This document shows positions 36,249 through 44,243 of a stretch of 64,000 bases of DNA, piece after piece (position 1 is the first letter of the stretch; every line of letters begins with the position of its first letter). The DNA is from Myroides oncorhynchi. GTDB lineage: Bacteria > Bacteroidota > Bacteroidia > Flavobacteriales > Flavobacteriaceae. Location of the stretch: contig NZ_JAJJMP010000001.1 of assembly GCF_020905415.1 (NCBI RefSeq), positions 897,501-961,500 on the forward strand, read 5' to 3'. Below the pieces are notes generated by a model, which was given only the letters and a program-made list of their open reading frames with translations, had not been told where the DNA came from and made no database searches. Position numbers and translations under genes: made by a program.

Positions 36249-37241
36249 ATGATTAAAATAGGCAATATAGAACTTCCTGATCATCCATTACTTTTAGCTC
36301 CGATGGAGGATGTGAGTGATCCACCGTTTCGCCGTTTGTGTAAAGCACATGGTGCAGACTTGATGTATTCTGAATTTATCTCTTCTGAGGGACTAATTAG
36401 AGATGCTATGAAGAGTAAAATGAAACTAGACATTTTCGACTATGAGCGCCCTGTTGGTATTCAGATATTCGGAGGTGATGAAGATGCTATGGCAGAGTCT
36501 GCAAGAATCGTAGAAACTGTACAGCCAGATCTAGTAGATATTAACTTCGGATGTCCTGTTAAGAAAGTTGTTTCTAAAGGTGCAGGTGCGGGAGTACTTA
36601 AAGATATTGATTTAATGATTCGCTTGACTAAAGCTGTAGTTACTAGTACTCACTTACCCGTGACTGTAAAGACACGTCTTGGTTGGGATGACGAGTCTAT
36701 TAATATTGACGAAGTAGCAGAACGCCTACAAGATGTTGGCGTACAAGCTTTGACTGTACATGCACGTACTAGAGCACAGATGTATAAAGGTCACTCAGAC
36801 TGGACACATATTGAACGAATCAAAAACAATCCACGCATACACATTCCGATTTTTGGTAACGGAGATATAGATAACCCACAGAAAGCTCTAGAATATAAAG
36901 AGACTTTCGGATTAGATGGAATGATGATAGGACGTGCAGCTATCGGATATCCTTGGATTTTTAACGAGATTAAACACTTCTTTAATACTGGTGAGATTTT
37001 ACCCCCTCCTACTATTAAAGATAGACTAGATGCTGCCAAAAACCACTTAATTTGGTCTATGGAATGGAAAGGAGAGCGATTAGGTATCGTAGAAATGAGA
37101 CGACACTATACAAATTACTTTAAGGGAATTCGCGGTTTTAAACCACATCGTTTACAACTAGTTACTACTGATGATCCAATAGAATTATTGGCACTATTTG
37201 ATAGAATAGCGGAAGAATATAAAGACTACGTGATAGAATAA
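36249..37241 (+). CDS. dusB: tRNA-dihydrouridine synthase DusB
   Basis: An FMN-dependent enzyme that reduces uridine in the tRNA D-loop. The 330-residue form begins at 36249 (MIKIGNIELPDHPLLLAPM). The catalytic cysteine is in VDINFGCPVKKV, and the FMN-binding segments APMEDVSDPPFRRLCK, TVKTRLGW and GNGDIDNPQKAL are intact, as is the conserved DGMMIGRAAIGYPWIF. It is monocistronic, with a promoter element immediately upstream and a strong terminator after it. Confidence 0.95.
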   Translation: MIKIGNIELPDHPLLLAPMEDVSDPPFRRLCKAHGADLMYSEFISSEGLIRDAMKSKMKLDIFDYERPVGIQIFGGDEDAMAESARIVETVQPDLVDINFGCPVKKVVSKGAGAGVLKDIDLMIRLTKAVVTSTHLPVTVKTRLGWDDESINIDEVAERLQDVGVQALTVHARTRAQMYKGHSDWTHIERIKNNPRIHIPIFGNGDIDNPQKALEYKETFGLDGMMIGRAAIGYPWIFNEIKHFFNTGEILPPPTIKDRLDAAKNHLIWSMEWKGERLGIVEMRRHYTNYFKGIRGFKPHRLQLVTTDDPIELLALFDRIAEEYKDYVIE

Positions 37242-37270
37242 CTCAACCTTCTTTCACATCACTTATCATC

Positions 37271-37300
37271 AAAAATTCCACCTCCTAGGTGGAATTTTTT
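37271..37300. terminator. Bidirectional terminator between dusB and the DJ-1 gene
   Basis: A 13-bp perfect stem (37271-37283 with 37287-37299) flanked by A and T runs lies 30 bases after dusB. It can also end the minus-strand DJ-1/PfpI transcript. Confidence 0.92.
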
Positions 37301-37381
37301 TATGATAAGACTTTTATCCTACTACTATAAAACTTTAACTTATAAACATAGTAAGTCTCTTTATATTCTCCATTATTTAAA

Positions 37382-37531
37382 CCTAAATAAATGATAGACC
37401 TATAAGCAAAAAGTAATTATAAAAACAGCTCTAAATTAGCAATGCAATCATACTACAATATGGTTTTAGAACTAATGAAAGAGCTATGAAGTAGAATTGC
37501 TTTGTAGTATTTGGTTAATGCTGATTCTAGG
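37382..37531. repeat. 150-bp structured intergenic repeat, copy 1
   Basis: This 150-bp element aligns along its whole length with 41880-42029 and shares an identical 37-base block ending in GGTTAATGC. It is bounded by CCTA and TAGG, and has an internal stem AGCTCT (37427-37432) with AGAGCT (37480-37485), continued by ATTAG/CTAAT. It lies between the stop of the DJ-1 gene and the shared terminator, so it would be transcribed as the DJ-1 3' untranslated region. Confidence 0.75.
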
Positions 37532-37576
37532 TTAAATATATAATGACTTAACAGAGCTACTATTTAGAGAGTGTTA

Positions 37577-38164
37577 TTAGACAATTGGAAAAACTCCATT
37601 TTTAAACAACTGATACCATCTCTCTATATAATCGGAATTAAACTCTAATTCTTTCATAATCTGAGTAGCAAATTCTAAAGGTGCTATACCCGAGGCTGTA
37701 ATAATATTAGCATCTGACACAGCTAGTTCATCAGTATAATACAGTTCTCCTTGATACGTAGTGACTAATGCTTTCAGATAAAACAATGCATTACTTGTAT
37801 GTTTTATTTGGTCTAGCATCCCTCTATGCCCTAAATAAACCGTTGCCCCGCAGATAGCCGCTATAGGTAACTTATGTGTATACACACCATAGATAATTCG
37901 ATCTAAATTTTTAAAATCATGCTTATTGTCTTCCCACATTTGTCCACCTGGGATAATAAACAATCTCATCTTCTCCATATCTAACTCTTCTAGGCTGATG
38001 TCTACACTCACCTTTAACCCTCCTTTAGATACAACATCAGCTCCCGTATCTGAGACTGTTAATAAGACATATCTACGATCCTCTCTTAACTCAGGCATAA
38101 GATACCCAAGCTCCCAATCCGAATATCCATCAAATAAATAAACATAAATATAATTTGCTTTCAT
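37577..38164 (-). CDS. DJ-1/PfpI family protein
   Basis: A 195-residue class I glutamine amidotransferase-like protein. The nucleophile elbow is AAICGAT with the cysteine at about 114, and the acidic partner is in FIIPGG near 70. Members include chaperones, glyoxalases, isonitrile hydratases and amidases; the branch cannot be told from sequence alone. The start MKANYIYVYLFDGYSDWELGY is typical. A TATATTTG element lies 15 bases upstream of the ATG. Confidence 0.85.
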   Translation of the reverse strand: MKANYIYVYLFDGYSDWELGYLMPELREDRRYVLLTVSDTGADVVSKGGLKVSVDISLEELDMEKMRLFIIPGGQMWEDNKHDFKNLDRIIYGVYTHKLPIAAICGATVYLGHRGMLDQIKHTSNALFYLKALVTTYQGELYYTDELAVSDANIITASGIAPLEFATQIMKELEFNSDYIERWYQLFKNGVFPIV

Positions 38165-38178
38165 CTTGTTCTTTTTAA

Positions 38179-38186
38179 CAAATATA
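38179..38186 (-). promoter_or_regulatory. -7 element for the DJ-1/PfpI gene
   Basis: TATATTTG on the minus strand matches TAnnTTTG, giving a leader of only a few bases. Confidence 0.45.
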
Positions 38187-38234
38187 GATCAATATCATAT
38201 CAATAAATACGAAACAACAGCTACAAATTATAGC

Positions 38235-38266
38235 AAAAAAAACTCCTTTCAAATTGAAAGGAGTTT
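38235..38266 (-). terminator. Terminator of the mscS-like gene
   Basis: A 13-bp perfect stem (38240-38252 with 38254-38266) is followed on the minus strand by at least six T residues and lies 10 bases after the stop codon. Confidence 0.85.
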
Positions 38267-38275
38267 CTTAACTTA

Positions 38276-39109
38276 TTAATCTCTAATATGTTTATCATTG
38301 ATAACATGTACATCTCGCTGTGGAAAAGGAATCTCTATATTAGCATCATCTAAAGCATTTTTCACTATTTGTTGAATCACAAAAACTGTATCCCAATAAT
38401 TAGCTTTATCCATCCATACACGTACATTTAAGTTTACAGAGCTATCCGCTAAGTTATTTACAAAGATGATAGGCTTAGGATCTTGCTTCACCTCTTTATG
38501 TTTAGCTAATGCTTCTTGAATAACATTCTGAGCTGTTTTAATATTTGCATCATACGAAATACCCACTACGAAATCATATCTACGAGAAGTAATATCGCTA
38601 TAATTCGTAATCACTGAGTTGGCTAATGGTCCATTAGGACAATAGATCTTTAACCCTGTAGCACCTGTAATAGTAGTATACAATAAGTCTATTTTCTCAA
38701 CAGTTCCCTCTACACCTCCTGTATTAGAAATATACTCTCCAACTTTAAAAGGTTTAAACAACAAGATTAATACCCCTCCTGCGAAATTAGATAAACTCCC
38801 TTGAAGAGCTAAGCCTATAGCTAAACCAGCAGAAGCAAATATCGTCAAGAATGAAGTCGTCTCAATCCCCATAGTAGAGGCTGCTGTCACTAACAACAAC
38901 ACATATAATGAAGCCTGAATAATACTTAGCAAGAAGCCTCTAAGAGACTTCTCCATATTCTTCTTCTCAAAACGGTGACGTAATCCTTTTAAAAATGATT
39001 TAATAATAAAACCTCCGATTACTAATATCAGTACACCTACCCCTATCTTAGGTAAGGCTCCCATCATATTTGTAATCATCACATCTAATCCAACAGTAAA
39101 TTTTTCCAT
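38276..39109 (-). CDS. Small-conductance mechanosensitive channel (MscS family)
   Basis: A 277-residue inner-membrane channel with three N-terminal transmembrane helices. The pore helix TM3 is seen in LTIFASAGLAIGLALQGSLSNFAGGVLILLFKPFKVGEYI (about 88-127; only key Gly/Ala packing cited). The beta domain FISNTGGVEGTVEKIDLLYT and the C-terminal cytoplasmic region are normal for the short YbdG/MscS branch. It is 16 bases downstream of the C1 peptidase gene, possibly cotranscribed. Confidence 0.9.
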   Translation of the reverse strand: MEKFTVGLDVMITNMMGALPKIGVGVLILVIGGFIIKSFLKGLRHRFEKKNMEKSLRGFLLSIIQASLYVLLLVTAASTMGIETTSFLTIFASAGLAIGLALQGSLSNFAGGVLILLFKPFKVGEYISNTGGVEGTVEKIDLLYTTITGATGLKIYCPNGPLANSVITNYSDITSRRYDFVVGISYDANIKTAQNVIQEALAKHKEVKQDPKPIIFVNNLADSSVNLNVRVWMDKANYWDTVFVIQQIVKNALDDANIEIPFPQRDVHVINDKHIRD

Positions 39110-39125
39110 AGCAACTTTTTTTCTT

Positions 39126-40325
39126 TTATAATTTTAATTTCTTCGCAATACTTTTTGGAATACCATCTTTATGGATCATGATATCAGTTGTTTTGTACTT
39201 CACATACTCTTTACTCATATACATATATCCCTTATAGTCATTCGTAGTTCCCCAAGAGTTCTTAATGATATAATACTCACGTCCTTTCTGATCTTTAGAA
39301 ATACCTACAATATGCATTCCGTGATCATCAGTAGTTGTATAATTATCAAAAGCTTCTTGACGCATCTCAGGAGTGACTTTACGTTCAGGTTTAGGCCCGT
39401 TAAACATGTCATCTTTCTCTTCTGTAGTCATATCCTCCCAATCTTTTTCTGGTACAAAAGCCACACCATTCTTCCAGCTAAAATATTTCTCACTCACATC
39501 ACCAGCCCATGCTACAGAAAATCCATTGCTAACAGCATTGTCGATAATATCGGTTAACTCATTCATCTGCACATTATAAACTTGATCAAAAGCCCAATTA
39601 TCAGGTACTAATAATACGAATTTCTCATACATAGGGTAGTTTAAATCAGAGCCAATCTCTACATATTCATCAGCATTAATACCTACTACTTCCTTAGCAA
39701 AACTCTGTGGTGTATATTTTTTACCTTCCCATGTAAACTCTTTAGGAGCTTCACCTAGATAAGCATCTATCGCTGCGGTATAAGCTTTCTCCCAGTTAGG
39801 AGTTAATTTTTTATTTGGATTAGATACGATAGCTTTAAGAATTCCCTCTTGAACAGCAGCCATTTCACCAAACTTATTAGTTGTAGTTCCATAGTTTAAA
39901 CCTGAATATACTGATTGAGGTACAGCTCCATATTTCTTATACATATTCATTACATCGTGAAATGCTCCTCCGTCACCTAAAGTAACAGCTCCATGCATCT
40001 TTACATACATTTTACCTTTCTCAATATAAGCATTACGCGCCGAAAATATTTGAGAGATCTCCACAGGACGTTTCCCCATTCTCATCATTTCTGACTCTAA
40101 AAATGAATTAGCAGAATAAGACCAACATGTTCCCGAAGAACCTTGATTTTTAATTGAAGTATTCTCGATGTTCACAACATCATTGAATGTAAATAACTCT
40201 TTACTTTTAGCACTCGCGTTTAGCTTTAAAGAGTTGACTAAATTATCCTGAGCAAAAGTGCTTACAGAATATCCGGCTGACAGCATTAAGGCTAATACCC
40301 ATGCTTTTAATTGGTTTTTATACAT
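39126..40325 (-). CDS. C1-family cysteine aminopeptidase (bleomycin hydrolase/PepC type)
   Basis: A 399-residue protease with a signal peptide (MYKNQLKAWVLALMLSAGYSVSTFA), so it is exported, unlike classical cytoplasmic PepC. The catalytic cysteine is Cys67 in NQGSSGTCWSY, His is in DDHGMHIVGI, and Asn in IIKNSWGT. The PepC-like insertion between the catalytic residues is present. Its leader region contains a large hairpin and a tandem repeat. The mscS-like gene follows 16 bases later. Confidence 0.92.
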   Translation of the reverse strand: MYKNQLKAWVLALMLSAGYSVSTFAQDNLVNSLKLNASAKSKELFTFNDVVNIENTSIKNQGSSGTCWSYSANSFLESEMMRMGKRPVEISQIFSARNAYIEKGKMYVKMHGAVTLGDGGAFHDVMNMYKKYGAVPQSVYSGLNYGTTTNKFGEMAAVQEGILKAIVSNPNKKLTPNWEKAYTAAIDAYLGEAPKEFTWEGKKYTPQSFAKEVVGINADEYVEIGSDLNYPMYEKFVLLVPDNWAFDQVYNVQMNELTDIIDNAVSNGFSVAWAGDVSEKYFSWKNGVAFVPEKDWEDMTTEEKDDMFNGPKPERKVTPEMRQEAFDNYTTTDDHGMHIVGISKDQKGREYYIIKNSWGTTNDYKGYMYMSKEYVKYKTTDIMIHKDGIPKSIAKKLKL

Positions 40326-40488
40326 ATTGTTAGATTGTTAGAATCGTAAAGATAAAAAAAGGGATTAAAAACAGCCTTATCTTCCATCACAAAACTACAT
40401 TTCTTTAGTATATCTGTAGAAAATCTCTTTATTAACTATTTTATTCTCAAACTCCACTATACTCTCACTCACCATTTACTCATCATAG

Positions 40489-40538
40489 TTACACCATATT
40501 ATTACACCATATTATTACACTATATTATTACACTATAC
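40489..40538. repeat. 13-bp tandem repeat
   Basis: The unit TTACACCATATTA occurs about 3.8 times; the last copies read TTACACTATATTA. A short-unit array of this kind may change in copy number between strains. Confidence 0.85.
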
Positions 40539-40581
40539 TAGATTTAACAACGATAGTGGTGATAGCAATATACTCCCTATA

Positions 40582-40648
40582 TGCTCGGGTAGTGATAGGC
40601 TATTTTTAGTACTTTTAAGCCGACCAAATGCCCATCACTAGCCGAGCA
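40582..40648. other. 19-bp imperfect inverted repeat, candidate structured RNA
   Basis: Two arms of 19 bases (40582-40600 and 40630-40648) pair with only two mismatches around a 29-base loop. A 9-base sequence, AGCCGACCA, occurs both in the loop (40618-40626) and just after the right arm (40650-40658). The high GC content and lack of a T tract argue against a plain terminator. Confidence 0.65.
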
Positions 40649-40741
40649 CAAGCCGACCACCCCTAAAAAAGTGGTAAAAAAAACCTATATACATTCTCTT
40701 AATAGCCTATACAAGAAAAGAAAATGTCACTTTTATAAACT

Positions 40742-40785
40742 AAAAAAGGTTACTCCCCATGATAGGAAATAACCTTTTTTAAAAA
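40742..40785. terminator. Bidirectional terminator after the lipoprotein gene
   Basis: An 11-bp perfect stem (40742-40752 with 40770-40780, AAAAAAGGTTA/TAACCTTTTTT) with A and T flanks, 58 bases beyond the lipoprotein stop. Confidence 0.8.
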
Positions 40786-40837
40786 TATATCTTGAATGTT
40801 ATTTTTAACACTTTTTAAGTGATACTTATATACTCCT

Positions 40838-41650
40838 TTACTTTACGTAACTATAAGATGTCACAACCTCAAAGTCATAAGACTCCCATTGATTAACATA
40901 TACTCCATTGACATAATTAGGTATTGACATTTGTCTAGTTCCAGTAAGAACAGCTTTTGTAGGATAATTACTCTCGTCATAAGCGTAAACTATCTTAATA
41001 TTATCTAACACTATTCCCTCTTTATTAGTATAAGTATAAGTAATAGGATTATTACGAGGCAATAATTCTTTAGCTAACTTTAATTCAGCTGGCACAGTAG
41101 GGTTAGCTAAGTTTAATTCAATTCCATCTAATAAATCAATGATACCAGCAGCTCTTAATGTATGAAATCCAAAGAAAGGTTTATCGTCATACGATATTTT
41201 CATTGTGATTTCTTCCATATCTCTATTATATACAAGTATCTCAGATGGATTTTTGTGATTGTCGTACTTTAATACTTTACCTACTTTGTAGGCTGAATTC
41301 TGATATACTAACAAATCTTTTATAAGAATCATCTCTTTAGGACTACTTATCTTCTCTAATTTATTCTTGCTATCCTGTGTCAAATTCCCTTTACTGTTTT
41401 CATAAACAGTACCTTCCTCATCCAAATCTGTATATTCTATAGTTGTTAACTTCCCTTCCTCTGTATAATACAAATCAAACTTTTTCTCTAATTCTCTTTT
41501 CCCTTCTTCAAAAAGAACTACGTCAATGTTTTTAATGTTTTTAATAACAACAACAGGATCCGTTGCAATAATATTTCCATTATCATCTGAACTACATGAT
41601 ACCCCAACAAACGCAAGTGCCGCTAAAGCACTAAATACAATCTTTTTCAT
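40838..41650 (-). CDS. Lipoprotein of unknown function
   Basis: A 270-residue lipoprotein: MKKIVFSALAALAFVGVSCSSDDNG, lipid cysteine at 19 followed by SSDD, a common Flavobacteriia start. The rest is beta-rich and contains patterns such as YDDKPFFGFHTL and ITYTYTNKEGIVLDNIKIVYAYDES, similar to DUF4595-type proteins, but I cannot assign a function. It has its own promoter and terminator. Confidence 0.75.
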   Translation of the reverse strand: MKKIVFSALAALAFVGVSCSSDDNGNIIATDPVVVIKNIKNIDVVLFEEGKRELEKKFDLYYTEEGKLTTIEYTDLDEEGTVYENSKGNLTQDSKNKLEKISSPKEMILIKDLLVYQNSAYKVGKVLKYDNHKNPSEILVYNRDMEEITMKISYDDKPFFGFHTLRAAGIIDLLDGIELNLANPTVPAELKLAKELLPRNNPITYTYTNKEGIVLDNIKIVYAYDESNYPTKAVLTGTRQMSIPNYVNGVYVNQWESYDFEVVTSYSYVK

Positions 41651-41667
41651 AGTAATTTATTTTTTGA

Positions 41668-41675
41668 CAAAATTA
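41668..41675 (-). promoter_or_regulatory. -7 element for the lipoprotein gene
   Basis: TAATTTTG on the minus strand matches TAnnTTTG, 18 bases before the start codon. Confidence 0.45.
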
Positions 41676-41823
41676 ACATAAATATCATACTACTACATTC
41701 TAAATACATTATTAAACAAAAACACCTCTATCATTCAATAACTTATACAAAACACATAACTACCACCCTACTTATGTAAAAAAACAAACATTTCATTCTA
41801 GTTATAATCAGAATAGTATTGCC

Positions 41824-41862
41824 AAAAAAAAGCAGTGTATCCTATAGTAAGGATACACTGCT
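41824..41862 (-). terminator. Terminator downstream of the S9 peptidase gene
   Basis: A 12-bp perfect stem (41831-41842 with 41851-41862) followed on the minus strand by a T tract (A run at 41824-41830). The 150-bp repeat copy 2 lies between the S9 peptidase stop and this terminator, so it falls within the 3' untranslated region. Confidence 0.9.
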
Positions 41863-41879
41863 CATTATATTAATTTTAC

Positions 41880-42029
41880 CCAGATTCCGCGATAGACATA
41901 TAAACGAAAAGTAATTATACAAAATAGCTCTGAATTAGTTAGTAAAGCATACTGTAGTATGATTTAAGAGCTAATGCAAGAGATATGAAGTAGAATTGCT
42001 TTGTAGTATTTGGTTAATGCGTAATCTGG
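41880..42029. repeat. 150-bp structured intergenic repeat, copy 2
   Basis: Same element as 37382-37531, same length and orientation. The ends pair as CCAGATTCCGC (41880-41890) with GCGTAATCTGG (42019-42029), one mismatch. Internal parts form AGCTCT-AATTAG with CTAAT-AGAG and a perfect hairpin CATACT-GT-AGTATG (41948-41961). The end-pair bases differ from copy 1 in a compensating way. Confidence 0.8.
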
Positions 42030-42041
42030 ATTAAGTATTAA

Positions 42042-43943
42042 CTAAAGTGTTTCTTTCAACCAACGGAAGAATTCACCTTGCCAGACTTGTGCGTTTTGTG
42101 GTCTTACTACCCAGTGATTTTCATCCGGTAAATATAAGAATCTACTTTTCACACCTCTTAATTGAGCAGCTTGAAAAGCTTCTTGTCCTTGTCCAATAGG
42201 CACACGGTAGTCTTTACCACCTTGGATAATTAAGATAGGTGTATTCCACTTATCCACATTATTAATAGGGTTAAAGTTAGTAATAGCATTTTGGGCATCT
42301 TTATTATCTTTTTCCCAGTATGCTCCACCTGTATCAAAGTTAGGGAAGAATACCTCTTCTGTAGTACCATACATACTTACTAAATCAAATACTCCACAGT
42401 GTGAAATAAATGATTTGAAACGGTTCTCATGGATACCTGCTAAGTAGAATACTGAATATCCTCCATAACTAGCTCCTACAGCTCCTAATCTATCTCTATC
42501 TACATACTTCTCTTTCGCTACATCATCGATAGCTGCTAAGTAGTCTTGCATTGGCTTACCTGCCCAATCTTTAGAAATTGCTTCATTCCACTCTACTCCA
42601 TGTCCTGGCATTCCTCTACGGTTAGGAGCTACTATAATGTACCCCTCTGCAGCCATTAACTGAAAGTTCCAACGGAAAGAATAGAATTGAGACAATGCTG
42701 ATTGTGGTCCTCCTTGTGCATATAATAACGTTGGATATTTTTTGTTTGGATCAAAGTTAGGTGGATATACTACCCAAGTAACCATGTCTTTACCATCTAC
42801 AGTCTTCACGATTCTCTTCTCACTCTTGCTCAATGCAATCTTAGAATAAGCTTCATTATTCACTTTAGTCACTTGATTCCAAGTCTTCTTAGCCATATTA
42901 TAAGCATATACCTCAGAAGCATGGTTAAAATCCGTACGCGTCACTAGAGCAACATCTCCAGTAATATCAACAATGCTATTCACATCAAAATTACCATCAG
43001 TAATTTGTCTAACAGTGATAGCTATTCTAGTCCTTCCTGGGAAGTTAACCTCAAATAACTGCACAGTACCACCTACTGCTGCTATGAAGTAAATCTTTTT
43101 GCCATCTTTACTCCACTTATAGCTATCCACAGTACCATCCCATCCTGCAGTAAGATTCATCTTAATGCCATGATAGTCTACAATAATATCATTTTTATCA
43201 GCTTCATAACCATCGCGTTTCATTTGCAACCAAGTAAGGTGTCCTTCAGGAGAGTAAGTAGGATGAGTATCATATCCTTTATTTTCTTCTGTTAAGTTCT
43301 TAGTTTGTTTAGTCGCTAAGTCGTATAAATATAAATCCGTATTAGTACTTATAGCATACTCAGTACCAAACTTCTTTTTAGAAACATAAATAATTCCTTT
43401 GCCATCAGGAGTCCAAGTATAATCTTCATCTCCCCCAAAAGGTTTCTGAGGTGCATCATAAGGCTCGTTACCTAAGATGTCTACCTTCGCATCTTTATTA
43501 TCCGTAGGAGCATATAATACATGGTTATGTGTACCATCGTTCCATGTGTCCCAATGTCTATAGTCTAAACCATCATACACATAAGCATCCGATTTTTCCA
43601 TAGTAGGATAAATATCCTTTCCAAGTATTTTATTGATTTTCACTGCCTCATGTGATAAAATCATCTTCCCATCTGGAGAAACATTTTTATCACTTAGTAA
43701 GTGTTTATAATCAGTTATTTCAACAGGTGTACCACCACTTACAGGAATTTGATAAGTCTTAGAATCAAACTTATCCTCAGTCATGTTAGCATGGCTAACT
43801 TTGTAGATTAAGTTTTTTCCGTCTTTAGTAACACCTACAGGGCTTACTCTACCTAATTTCCAAAGAAGCTCTTTAGTCATCACTTCTTGAGAAAAAGCGG
43901 ATAAACTTGCTAAGCTTAAAGCAAATAAGAATATTTTTTTCAT
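42042..43943 (-). CDS. S9-family serine peptidase (dipeptidyl-peptidase-like)
   Basis: A 633-residue secreted peptidase with a signal peptide (MKKIFLFALSLASLSAFSQ). The N-terminal part is a beta-propeller with WD40/TolB-like segments such as DYTWTPDGKGIIYVSK. The C-terminal alpha/beta-hydrolase domain has the nucleophile Ser492 in GASYGGYS, Asp578 in GGKDYRVP and His610 in DENHWV. It resembles the DPP5/acyl-peptidase branch. It probably works in the periplasm on peptides; the terminator is 180 bases downstream, past the 150-bp repeat. Confidence 0.93.
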   Translation of the reverse strand: MKKIFLFALSLASLSAFSQEVMTKELLWKLGRVSPVGVTKDGKNLIYKVSHANMTEDKFDSKTYQIPVSGGTPVEITDYKHLLSDKNVSPDGKMILSHEAVKINKILGKDIYPTMEKSDAYVYDGLDYRHWDTWNDGTHNHVLYAPTDNKDAKVDILGNEPYDAPQKPFGGDEDYTWTPDGKGIIYVSKKKFGTEYAISTNTDLYLYDLATKQTKNLTEENKGYDTHPTYSPEGHLTWLQMKRDGYEADKNDIIVDYHGIKMNLTAGWDGTVDSYKWSKDGKKIYFIAAVGGTVQLFEVNFPGRTRIAITVRQITDGNFDVNSIVDITGDVALVTRTDFNHASEVYAYNMAKKTWNQVTKVNNEAYSKIALSKSEKRIVKTVDGKDMVTWVVYPPNFDPNKKYPTLLYAQGGPQSALSQFYSFRWNFQLMAAEGYIIVAPNRRGMPGHGVEWNEAISKDWAGKPMQDYLAAIDDVAKEKYVDRDRLGAVGASYGGYSVFYLAGIHENRFKSFISHCGVFDLVSMYGTTEEVFFPNFDTGGAYWEKDNKDAQNAITNFNPINNVDKWNTPILIIQGGKDYRVPIGQGQEAFQAAQLRGVKSRFLYLPDENHWVVRPQNAQVWQGEFFRWLKETL

Positions 43944-44243
43944 TGTTAGGGTTTTATAAAAGCGTAAAAATAGGCTTTTCTTTTGATTTGGGCTGAAAGA
44001 TAAGTAATTCTATTATTCTAAAGACATTATATTGCATAAAGGACAATATAATATCCATCTTAATAAATTATCTCACCTTAAGAGACCTCATATTAAAAAT
44101 CACTTCCATTATTACCAATAAAAACACCAAAAGAGTATTATAAAAATAATTCTCAAAACTATACTCATATAATTGCGTTATTTTTTTTTAATTCTACTGT
44201 ATTTGAAAAAAAAATGGGTATTTTCACGCACAAATTTGATTAC
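43944..44243. other. Divergent intergenic region with a 9-bp palindrome
   Basis: About 300 bases between the S9 peptidase (minus) and the symporter (plus). A perfect 9-bp inverted repeat (44026-44034 with 44044-44052, ATTATATTG/CAATATAAT, 9-base spacer) lies in the middle and could be an operator. Nothing else was recognised. Confidence 0.5.

Larger units (their letters stand above)
40326..40741. other. Gene-free region with a tandem repeat and large hairpin
   Basis: About 415 bases between the C1 peptidase gene and the terminator of the next gene. It holds a 13-bp tandem repeat (40489-40538) and a 19-bp imperfect inverted repeat (40582-40600 with 40630-40648), which is much richer in GC than its surroundings. 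No coding frame was found. Confidence 0.6.

Noticed and set aside
37382..37531. tRNA or known riboswitch in the 150-bp repeat
   Set aside because: No T-loop GTTCRA or known aptamer blocks are present; the pairing pattern is different.
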